A stretch of 17,570 nucleotides of DNA from assembly GCA_027604685.1 (NCBI GenBank), contig JADHYX010000359.1:1-17570 (forward strand), written 5' to 3'. The stretch comes from Lobulomyces angularis. Taxonomy: Eukaryota > Chytridiomycota > Chytridiomycetes > Lobulomycetales > Lobulomycetaceae. Under the pieces are notes generated by a model that had not been told where the DNA came from, made no database searches, and was given only the letters and a program-made list of their open reading frames with translations. Both the position numbers and the translations under genes were made by a program. Positions 9,814 to 17,570 of the stretch are shown in pieces (positions within the stretch are counted from its first letter, which is position 1; every line of letters starts with the position of its first letter).

Positions 9814-11014
9814 TTAAAACCTCACATTATCCAAAATAGTAGATGCTGTTTCTCTTCTTTTAACAACAGTATCATATCCTCCAAGCTACACATTTAAACC
9901 ATTTTGTTAATTCTTGATTTGAAAAATTATAAAATTAAACCTTTTTCAAACCCTCCATAATGATTTCATATGTTTCTAACTCTTTTCTAACGCCAATGCT
10001 ACACTGTTTTAATACAAATTCTGTAGAACTAGCACACAAAGAATCTTGCACCGTCTGACTCTCCATTGATAATCGTTTAATTTCGTCTGCGAGACTCATT
10101 CTAACATTTAAACTCTGAAATAAAAAAATAAATAAATTGCACATTTTAATTTACAAAATTATTAGTAAAAAAAAAAAAATTGATGATAAATGTAACAAAA
10201 AAAAATGACAATAAAAGTAAAAAAAAAATATACGTTTTTTAACGTTTCTAAATCTCTTTGTTTTTTTCTTCCCAATTTGTAGGAGTTGTCTTCTTCTTTA
10301 TGTAATTTCAATGTTAATTCGTCAATTCTACCTTTATTATCCCGCTCAACATTTCCTGATTGCTTTTTTATATCTGAAAGATGGTTTATCAATGGTTCTT
10401 CAAATTCACTTTGTAGATTTGAGGACTTTTTTTTTTATTATTTATTTAAAAATTAAATTTTAAAAAACTCATTTTGAAATTATTTTAGCGAACGTACCCA
10501 AATTTGATGAGCGTTTGAAACTAAATGTGTGCTATCAATTAAAAAATCCAAATCTTCAACACACTGAAGGTCTCTAATATTTGCTTAAAAAGAAAAAGAA
10601 TTAATTAAAATTAAAAACACTTTTAAAATACCTGCAGGAACACATTCTTTGAGTGCTTCACAGCTTCTAACAAACATTTCAGAAGCAGCCCCCATGGCTT
10701 GAATCTGTCTACGAAATGCTCCAACTGCCTGTACAAAACTCTGCAACTGTCTCGCGCTCAGCTTCTGAGGTGGTCTCATTGCTTTTATTACCCTTGGATC
10801 TTGTGGACCGCCAACTAAAAAAAAAAAAAATTTGAAAACTCTTTTTATTTAACAAAACAAATTTACCTTGACTGGCAGAAGCATCAAAAAAAGGTTCATT
10901 AGTTTCAATTTCTGGTAAATAATTAGCGGAATCACCTCGATTAGTTAGTTGTTGAAAAGTATCTGAGAGAGGAGCAGAAATGTCTTTCTTGTTTAACTTT
11001 CTATTCAGATTCAT
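9814..11014 (-). CDS. BAR/I-BAR-like coiled-coil protein, possibly Ivy1-like
   Basis: Six exons join in phase: 11014-10867, 10814-10632, 10583-10498, 10425-10234, 10114-9941 and 9885-9814. They give 284 residues, starting MNLNRKLNKKD. After about 50 polar residues the protein is nearly all helical. The segment SARQLQSFVQAVGAFRRQ, then SEMFVRSCEALKECVPA, and FEEPLINHLSDIKK resemble the helical core of fungal Ivy1-type and other BAR proteins, which bind and bend membranes. In yeast Ivy1 works at vacuole and endosome membranes. No SH3, PH or membrane segment is seen. The family call rests on helix pattern and remembered similarity only, so other coiled-coil proteins are possible. Intron 10497-10426 ends in a purine run before its AG, and intron 9940-9886 starts GTTTAA. 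Confidence 0.75.
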
Positions 11015-11282
11015 AAATGAAAATTTATAATTTTGCGTTGTATATTAAGAAGATTTTAGTAAATGAAAAAAAAATAAGGTTTTGTTGTTTATTTTAATTG
11101 CTTTTTTTAGTTCTTAAAAATTTTTTTTTTTTTTTTTTTGAAAAAAAAAATTATAGTGTTTAGTCTTAAGATTTTGGGGCTTATATAAAAGACAGCTTAA
11201 ATAAAAAGAAGAGTTTTTTCTAATTGAAAGACAATAATGATCAACCTATCAGTGTAATTATTTCTAAAGTTGTAAAGTTCTT
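11015..11282. other. Intergenic region upstream of the BAR-like gene
   Basis: A/T-rich, with long A and T runs near 11120-11150. A TATATAAAA string lies at 11182-11190, about 170 bases upstream of the BAR-like gene's ATG, but it reads that way only on the plus strand, so I assign it to no gene. Confidence 0.4.
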
Positions 11283-11656
11283 CTATTTTGCTGCTAAATT
11301 ATTTGGAAGTTCTTTGAAATTATACTTCTTCTCATCTAATATAAATACACCACCTTTTAAATTGGGTGAAAAACAATTCAATTAAGTTAATTTTTTTAAG
11401 GTTAAACTTTTTAAAGATAGTCAAGTTACCATTTGTAGGTTTAAATATAAAACCGGCTATACAAAATATTGCATTGTAGATGTAAAGTACATTTAAAAAA
11501 AATAAAAATCTGAGTATACTTTTATAATATATTCTTAATTTGTGATGCTGTTACCATTTTATCAGCAGCTAGTTAGTATTAATAATGTGTAAATTGACGA
11601 GTTTTGAGCAAATTCTTAAACAATTAAAAAACAGGCAACAAATTTTTTGAATTCAT
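11283..11656 (-). CDS. Small four-exon gene, 49-residue basic protein of unknown function
   Basis: Four short exons, 11656-11633, 11547-11520, 11456-11430 and 11353-11283, join in phase to give 49 residues. The protein starts MNSKNLLPHHKLRIYYK, continues with GFIFKPTNGG and ends ELPNNLAAK. The first intron has a perfect TACTAAC branch site 22 bases before its AG. The other two have GTATAC and GTAACT donors. Each exon is far too short to stand out as an open frame. The protein is basic, without Cys or a membrane helix. It could be a mitochondrial or ribosome-associated miniprotein, but I do not recognise it. Its start lies 187 bp from the divergent uL23 start. The third and fourth exons are the most convincing. 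The first is the weakest (GTTTTT donor). Confidence 0.5.
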
Positions 11657-11843
11657 TTGCTATTTATTTTTGATTTTTAAAATTATTTTTTCCATTACTA
11701 TAAATTTTTTCAATATCAAATCGAAATTTTATTACTATTCCAATATTCTTGTGTAACGCTGAATTTTTTCCCAACTAAACAAGTTTTCAACTATTTTTTT
11801 TTAGATTCAAGTCATCCCATCGAAATCAAAAAAAAAAAAAAAA

Positions 11844-12607
11844 ATGGTTGCAAAAGAAGCTACAAAAGGAAAAGTTACTACCACTACTAAACCTGCTGCC
11901 GCTAAAGCAGCTACTTCAACTACCACCAAAAAAGGTACAATCTTATTTTTTTTTTTTAGTCAACTACAAAATAAATGTTTGTCAATTACCATATTAATTG
12001 CTACATTATATTATAAAAAAAAACCAAAACCTTTTATTTTTAATTGATATTAATTGTAAAAATTAAAAAAGATGTTGGTAAGAAAGCAAACTTGGCAAAA
12101 AAAGCAGCATTAAGAGGAACCCATGGAACTAGACACAGAAAAGTTAGAACAAACACCTCTTTCCACCTTCCAAAAACCTTAAAAAAATCCAGACAACCAT
12201 TGTACCCAAGAAAAGCCGTTCCAAGCAAACCTAAATCCGATCCTTACAAAACTATTTTATTTCCATTAACTACTGAATCTGCAAATAAAATTATCGAAGA
12301 AAATAATACTTTAGTTTTTATCTGTCATGTTCAATCTAATAAACGTCAAATTAAAGCTGCTGTTAAAAAGTTATATGATGTTGATGCTTTAAAAGTTAAC
12401 ACTCTTATTAGGTAAATGCAATTGTTTTGATATCAAAAGAAGCCATTAACCATTTTTTTTTTTTCAGACCTGATGGTACCAAGAAAGCTTATGTCCGTTT
12501 GACTGCAGATGTGGAAGCTTTAGATATTGCTTCAAAGGTATTTATTTATTAAAATTATTATCTTTTTATTAAATTTTTAATTTTTATTTTAGATTGGTTT
12601 CATTTAA
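11844..12607 (+). CDS. RPL25: 60S ribosomal protein uL23 (L23a/L25)
   Basis: Four exons, 11844-11934, 12072-12411, 12468-12537 and 12593-12607, encode 171 residues. uL23 binds 25S rRNA domain III and sits at the polypeptide exit tunnel, where it contacts SRP and nascent-chain factors. The sequence shows an Ala/Lys/Thr-rich N-terminal extension, then [20 protein letters not shown] and [17 protein letters not shown]. The globular domain follows ([44 protein letters not shown]) and the protein ends DIASKIGFI, all typical of eukaryotic uL23. It is slightly longer than the usual 142-156 residues because of the N-terminal extension. The last exon encodes only IGFI plus stop. A 16-base A run directly precedes the ATG. 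Codons favour G/C-ending and GGT forms more than in the neighbours, as expected for high expression. Confidence 0.95.
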
Positions 12608-12857
12608 ATTTTATTTTAAAATATAGTAATATATATACTCTTTTTTTTTAAAAATATAAAAAAAAAAAAAAAAGGAACATAATAAATTTTATTTTGAATG
12701 TTATTAAAGGATTTCAATCAATAAATTTTATTTTAATTGGGTTCTTGGAAAAATAAATTTTTAAAAAACCTATTTATATATTTTTTTTTTTTGAAATACT
12801 GGAATTTACAGTTATTTTAACAGTTAAAACATCATTAATTCCATTAAGAGTTTTTTT

Positions 12858-12947
12858 GTAAAATGACGAGAGTTTATTTATGCAGAAAAACAAGTAAAAA
12901 AAAAAAAGTTTACTGTTATAATAATTTCTATTTATACGTCATTTTAC
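12858..12947. repeat. 11-bp perfect inverted repeat
   Basis: GTAAAATGACG at 12858-12868 is matched by CGTCATTTTAC at 12937-12947, with a 68-base spacer. The match stops sharply at 11 bp on each side. Confidence 0.7.
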
Positions 12948-13069
12948 ATCTTAAAATTATTAAGTTTTCTTATTTACAAGAACCGTTATTTATTAAATTT
13001 TCCTTAAAAAACTAAAGATTATTAAATTTTAAAAAAAAAAAATAAATTTAAATATAAAGAAACATCAAT

Positions 13070-13098
13070 GCTCTCAAATATTTGCCATATTGGAGAGC
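13070..13098. other. Compact hairpin between convergent genes
   Basis: GCTCTC and GAGAGC close a stem that continues, after one A-G mismatch, as AATAT/ATATT around the loop TTGCC. That is 11 pairs in 29 bases. It lies about 146 bases past the stop of the minus-strand kelch-7TM gene, so it could be a 3' UTR structure. A bacterial-type terminator is not expected here. Confidence 0.6.
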
Positions 13099-13243
13099 AG
13101 ATAAATAACTCTAATTAGGATTCATAACTTGTGATGAAAAGTACACTCGTTTTTCTTATTAAAACTGTATTTTTTTTTTTTTTTTTTTTATTCATCAGAG
13201 AGCACGATTTTTGATTTATAGTTTTTTTTTTTTTTTTTTTTTT

Positions 13244-16200
13244 TTATAGTAACTCTTGAGATTTTAAACAAATACCAAGATGAGATATGTAGATAGAATT
13301 TAAATTATTTAGTTGCTGTTTACAAGTTTTACATGTCGTATTATTTAAATTTTTTTTTTTTCCTTTTGAGCTTGAACTGTTTTCTGCCATTGTTTCTGTT
13401 ACTGCGTTATTTGAAGATTTTTTTAAAATCACCTATTTTTATTTTTTTATTTTTTTTATTAATATATAATTTTTATTTAATTAATTTTCTTTTTTATTGT
13501 TTTTTTTTTTTTTTTGTTTGTACCATATAAAGTTTTGAAAAAAAGTTTATTCCCAATACTGCATAGAGAGTAAAACAAATTACCAATGTTGAAATTAAAT
13601 GTTGAGTTGGTGGTCTAGAAAACAGATGATAATCAGAATTTAAAATAAAAAAATAAATAAATGATAATTGGAATTAAGAAAAGCAAATGATAATGGAAAT
13701 TAAAAAAAAAAAGGAAAATTTTGTATACGTTTGAATAGTCAACATGAGTGATGAAAGTATAATAATTGCCATGAAGGTCACATACACTGATAGGTTTATA
13801 TGACTCGATTCATTGTATTCTGACCAGACGTTACCTAAAACAGAGTTAATTTTCTTTTTTAGAAAAAAAAAAAAATAATAATAATAATAATAAGGAATTT
13901 ACGTGTTTGAAAAGAAAGAAAAATTCCATAAATAACAGTAAACAGTGTAGGTGAAATCAATATCCAAAACCAGGTATTTATCTCATCACTTGAACAAATT
14001 GGCCAGATAAAATTGTTTTCAACTTGAAGATCGTATGGCTTTAAAGATAAATAAAAAAAATTAAAAAATTATATAAATATTTTAAATATAATTATATAAA
14101 AAAGATACATGATAGTTTAGTTTGGAATTCAATGTAAAAATAAGTAAAACGGTAGTATTGACCAAAATAATAATCAACAGTCTCAAATACATATATCGAC
14201 TCTTTATTCCCCAAACTTCACCGTTACCATCTCTTTTTTTAAATATCAGTTTTATTCTCTCTTTTGTTAAAGAAAAAAAAACACTGTATTAAATTTTTCT
14301 TGAAAAATAATAAAAAAACCATTTTTAACAACAATAGATCCATATAGAATACTGCATCCAGTAGAAAAGAACCAAAGTGTTGCTGAACAAAGATGTTCAT
14401 TATTTTGTTGTATATTGTATAATATCAAGGCTTCACAAAAGTAAAAACAAAGAAAAGTTGAGTCCTTTTTTTGTTTTATTTTATTTTTTTAAATACCAGA
14501 AAATGCTAATCCAGATCCAACGCAATAAAAAGAAAGAAACATTGGCGATGCGGCACGAAAGGAACTTTCCTTGCGAAATACCCAGGTAGCAACCATTAGA
14601 CATGAGGATAACACAATTCCTAACCCAGAAAATATCATGCAAGTATAAAGTATCTCCTCCGACACTCTAAGTGTTGTAACAATAATTTCTTCATCTGGAA
14701 ATAAAATCTAATGAATATTAAAAATTAAAAAAAAAAAAAAAATAAGAATAAATATAAAATAAAAATAAAAAAAATCTTTATCCTTTTTTACCATAAATTT
14801 ATCTGATACTCCAATAGAATTTGAACCCCCAAACAGAAGAATTGCATTTTTTGGTATCGGAGTGCACATATGTATGAAAGTAAACTCTGGGTATATGCAA
14901 GCTACTTCACTTTCTGATTGATTAAAGGACACAACTTGATGTCCATAAACTTTAAAAAAAATAAAATAAGAAAAATATTATTAATTGAAATTAATCCTTT
15001 TTTTTTTTTTTTTTTTTTTTTCTTTACCATTAAATGGAATATTCAATTTTTGATTATAATACCAAGAATTGGTGCCAGAATTGTATACGAAAGAATTCGA
15101 TTGAGGTTCCTCTTATTTGTTGTTAAAAAGATTAAAAAATATTATAAATTTTAGTTTAGAAAATTTATTTATTTTTTACCATCTGACACCCCACCTGTGT
15201 ACAGGATCCTTCTTGAATCAAGCAACACACCAGAACCCTGCGAAAATCCTATAAAAAAAAAAATAAGATAAAAAAAAATTATAAATATATAAATTTTCAG
15301 TATAAAACCATTTAATTTATTTTCTTTATTTTTTTAACATAGATGAATTTCATTTTACCTTTAGGAGGAATTCCAAAAGGATTAAGCATCATCCAATTGC
15401 TTGAATTTATGGAATACATCCATAACTGTAAATTCATTTTACTTTCACTATTTGTACCTTAAAAAAATAAAAAAAAGATGAAAAAAAAAATTTATGAATT
15501 GTTATTATATGTCCCCCTTTTCTTTTTTTTTTTTTTTTATAACTGCTTGCTTACCCCCAAAAAGGATCAATGTTTTATTTTGTGAAACAGCTACCAAGGA
15601 AGAACCAAATGCAGATAATGGTGACAATGGATGAAACTGCTGAGTCCAAGTTTGTTCTCTACAGGAATAGATCCAAAAATCTTTCAATACTGAATCTTTA
15701 TACAAACCTCCAAATACGTAGATATTATCGTCTACTATATCAACTGCTTGTAAAGTTCTATTTTCTGGTATAACTCCAGTTGGCCGAATGACTGACCATA
15801 TGTTTAGCTGGATGTTGTAAGTATATATTAAATTGTTAAAAACTACACCATCTGTTGTTCCAAATAAAATGTAAAGCTCATTCGTGCTTTTTCTAAAAAC
15901 AGCACTATGTGACATCAGTGGAGGTGGTTGGACACTTCCTACCCCAAACTGGGCAGTAAGAGTAGTATTGTCATAATTTAATTCATACAAAAAATTCGAT
16001 ATGATTCCCGAGCTAGTAACTCCTCCATAGATTAGCATTTTGTTATTGATAATTTTTGTGAAAGTATGCCCTTTAAGTGCATTAACTATTCCAAAAACAT
16101 CAAACTCCCTCCACGTTCCATTTGAGGTAGCTTGAATCCCACGATGGTATCCCTGCGCAACGTTTACCGGTAAAACTCCAATTTTTACTCTGGTTTTTAC

Positions 16201-16332
16201 TGTGTCAAGAAAGGAACCTACAGTTTGTTCAACAAGGGTGTTGCAACCTCCAGATATATAACTGGGATCTTGAAAGTGAACTGCTTTGTTAAAAACCTCG
16301 CATGCTAGTTTCGTGCTGCATGGTAGAAGTTC
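13244..16332 (-). CDS. Kelch-propeller class C (GABA-B-like) seven-transmembrane receptor, 5' end unresolved
   Basis: Twelve exons join in phase, giving 727 residues from the first exon seen: 16332-15555, 15457-15359, 15248-15180, 15111-15028, 14949-14792, 14707-14497, 14430-14320, 14260-14109, 14038-13903, 13834-13729, 13614-13524 and 13432-13244. Residues about 1-90 are a Cys-containing N-region. About 90-395 are kelch blades (LIYGGV, IYVFGGLYKDS, LILFGGTNS, ILYTGGVSD, ILLFGGSNS), an extracellular propeller. About 412-655 have seven hydrophobic helices with class C marks: FRAASPMFLS in TM2, Cys at the top of TM3 (LCSATLW), KNERIKLIF after TM3, a Cys in loop 2 (WPICSSD), and TRNVWSEYNES before TM6. 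The tail ends with C-X2-C-X13-H-X3-C. No venus-flytrap domain is seen. The acceptor at 16334-16333 demands an upstream exon, but there is no minus-strand ATG from there to 16530. Confidence 0.88.
13625..13701. repeat. Three copies of a 15-bp motif inside an intron
   Basis: ATGATAATCAGAATT, ATGATAATTGGAATT and ATGATAATGGAAATT begin near 13626, 13661 and 13687. All lie in the intron between receptor exons 10 and 11 (13728-13615). Confidence 0.65.
13875..13892. repeat. AAT trinucleotide microsatellite
   Basis: About six AAT units follow an A run inside the receptor intron 13902-13835. Confidence 0.8.
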
Positions 16333-16383
16333 CTAATTCAAAAAAAAAAAAAATATGTATATATATATTTTATTTAATGTTAA

Positions 16384-16414
<31 letters not shown>

Positions 16415-16529
16415 AATACAAAGGTTTTAACAAAAAAAAAAAAATTAGTTAATCTACTCAAAAAAAAAAAAATAAAAGAATTAATGTTTCCTCTAGAACA
16501 GGTTATCAACTCCAGTTTTTTTTTTTTTT
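16333..16529. other. Gap between the receptor's first visible exon and uL22m
   Basis: Just under 200 bp, dominated by a T-run at 16391-16414 and several A-runs. A minus-strand acceptor (TTGAATTAG) closes it at 16333. No ATG occurs on the minus strand anywhere in this interval. Confidence 0.7.
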
Positions 16530-17519
16530 TTAATTGTATACAATTTTTTCTGGTTTAATCTTTTTTTCAAGTGAAAAAACAGAGTTTGCACTTTTTACTT
16601 TAACTCTCAAGTTGGATCTCATTTTTTCTCTAATATATTCTAATGGATCAGAAACTCTTTTAAAAAATGGTTTTGATCTTTCTTGCTACCAAAAAAAAAA
16701 AAAAACTGTTAAAAAAAAATAATAAAAAAAATAATATTGTACCAGAATAAATTTAAGCAAAGCTGATTTAACATGAGGAGAAGAACCGTATCTAGCTCTA
16801 CCTCTAACGTATCTATTCATCAATAATTTTGAATAAATTCCTCCATTTTCTACGGTATACACTTCAGCTACATATTTTTTTTTTTTAAAAAAAAAATTTT
16901 TTTAACATTTTATTTATTTTTATATATTTAATACCGATATAAGTTTTTTTTAGATCAAAGTTATTCAACTTTGCTTTAACAATTGCAGCTTTCAGACCTT
17001 TATTAAAATGCTTGGTTATAGGTTTGCGATGAAAGTGTAATTGCTTTAAAGCTTCATCCAAATTTAAACCTTTCACTTGATCACACAATGTTAAAAATCT
17101 TGTATATTCTATATGAAGAAAATTCATTTCAAAGTTTATAATCTAATTTTCATTTAATTTTTTTTTTTAGTCAATTTTTTTCTTTTTTTCTTGTTTTTTT
17201 TTTTTTTTTTCACCTTATCTCCTCCATCCCTCTTTAATCTGTATAAAAAATGTTTCAAGGCTAAATTTTTTGGTAAAGATTCTCTACTTTTAACAGCAGT
17301 TGAGACTTTTTTGAGGGTGGTTGATTTTGGCCTGGCTTTAGATACTTTTTCATATATAGATGTAAACCTTTCTTTGGGTAGGGTGGTTTTGATTTTATTT
17401 ATTGGTTCAGTTTTTATTAAATTTTTAATCTTTTGATAGACTTCAGGTCTGCTACCCTTAAAATCAGGTTTTGTCAATGAATCTAAAATAACTGATGTTG
17501 TTGAAATAAGTCTTTTCAT
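16530..17519 (-). CDS. MRPL22: Mitochondrial large-subunit ribosomal protein uL22m
   Basis: Four exons, 17519-17214, 17142-16935, 16867-16743 and 16685-16530, join in phase to give 264 residues. The N-terminus (MKRLISTTSVILDSLTK) is basic with Ser/Thr and suits a mitochondrial targeting peptide. A Lys-rich region of about 90 residues follows. The uL22 fold then appears: DQVKGLNLDEALKQLHFHRK, FNKGLKAAIVKAK and LKKTYIAEVYTVENGG. The extended loop reads NRYVRGRARYGSSPHV. By family knowledge uL22 lines the exit tunnel of the mitoribosome. The C-terminus continues about 50 residues past the core (SKPFFKRVSDPLEYIREK), as in fungal MRPL22. Family resemblance is by eye only. The gene lies on the same strand as the kelch-7TM gene, directly upstream of it. 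Confidence 0.85.
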
Positions 17520-17570
17520 GAAAAAAAAATTTTTTTTTATTTTATTTTATTTTTAAATTTTGGTTTAATT

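Larger units (their letters stand above)
12608..13243. other. Intergenic region between convergent uL23 and kelch-7TM genes
   Basis: This 636-bp stretch holds an 11-bp inverted repeat (12858-12868 and 12937-12947), a compact hairpin (13070-13098) and several T/A runs (13172-13190, 13222-13245). A 50-codon plus-strand frame at 12863-13015 begins MTRVYLCRKTSKKKK. It overlaps the inverted repeat and has no recognisable similarity, so I do not call it a gene. Confidence 0.5.

Noticed and set aside
12863..13015. 50-codon plus-strand frame starting MTRVYLCRKTSKKKK
   Set aside because: It spans the inverted repeat and A-runs, has no splice partners and no family resemblance.
13333..15773. Several plus-strand frames (such as 14377-14589 and 15570-15773)
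   Set aside because: Antisense to receptor exons or inside its introns; no domain is visible.
16355..16722. Plus-strand frames rich in Phe and Lys
   Set aside because: They come from T and A homopolymers and lie opposite the last uL22m exon and the following gap.
1..17570. tRNA, rRNA, CRISPR array or transposase genes
   Set aside because: No cloverleaf with A and B boxes, no rRNA core motifs, no spaced repeat array and no transposase or reverse transcriptase motif was seen.

Overview
The window looks like nuclear DNA of a very AT-rich, intron-dense, early-diverging fungus. Intergenic DNA and introns are full of A/T homopolymers. Nearly every gene is cut by 43-110 nt introns with GT...AG ends and short T-tracts, so few open frames are complete genes. 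I rebuilt the genes by hand from splice sites, phase continuity and comparison between paralogs. The gene set (DBP6-type helicase, cytosolic uL23, mitochondrial uL22, an Ivy1/BAR-like protein, a class C 7TM receptor) fits a zoosporic or other basal fungal lineage. A mitoribosomal protein argues against anaerobic fungi with hydrogenosomes. The exact taxon cannot be read from this window.

Layout: 275-2361 (-) is a zinc-finger protein with a His/Pro/Ser-rich middle and a helical C-terminus. About 2637-5235 (+) is a DBP6/DDX51 DEAD-box helicase. It converges on 5334-7053 (-), a leucine-rich-repeat / single-TM / SH3 protein. A tandem paralog of that gene follows at 7582-9725 (-). 9814-11014 (-) is a BAR-like coiled-coil protein. 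11283-11656 (-) is a proposed four-exon, 49-residue gene that shares a short divergent promoter region with ribosomal protein uL23 at 11844-12607 (+). 13244-16332 (-) is a 12-exon gene joining a kelch propeller to a GABA-B-like (class C) seven-helix receptor. 16530-17519 (-) is mitochondrial ribosomal protein uL22m.

Three genes serve ribosomes (DBP6 for 60S assembly, uL23 and uL22m as large-subunit proteins). Three encode predicted surface receptors: two LRR-TM-SH3 paralogs and the kelch-7TM protein. These receptors are the most interesting content. One LRR paralog has an in-frame stop in a conserved 25-nt exon, and the kelch-7TM gene has no visible start codon in the space available to it.
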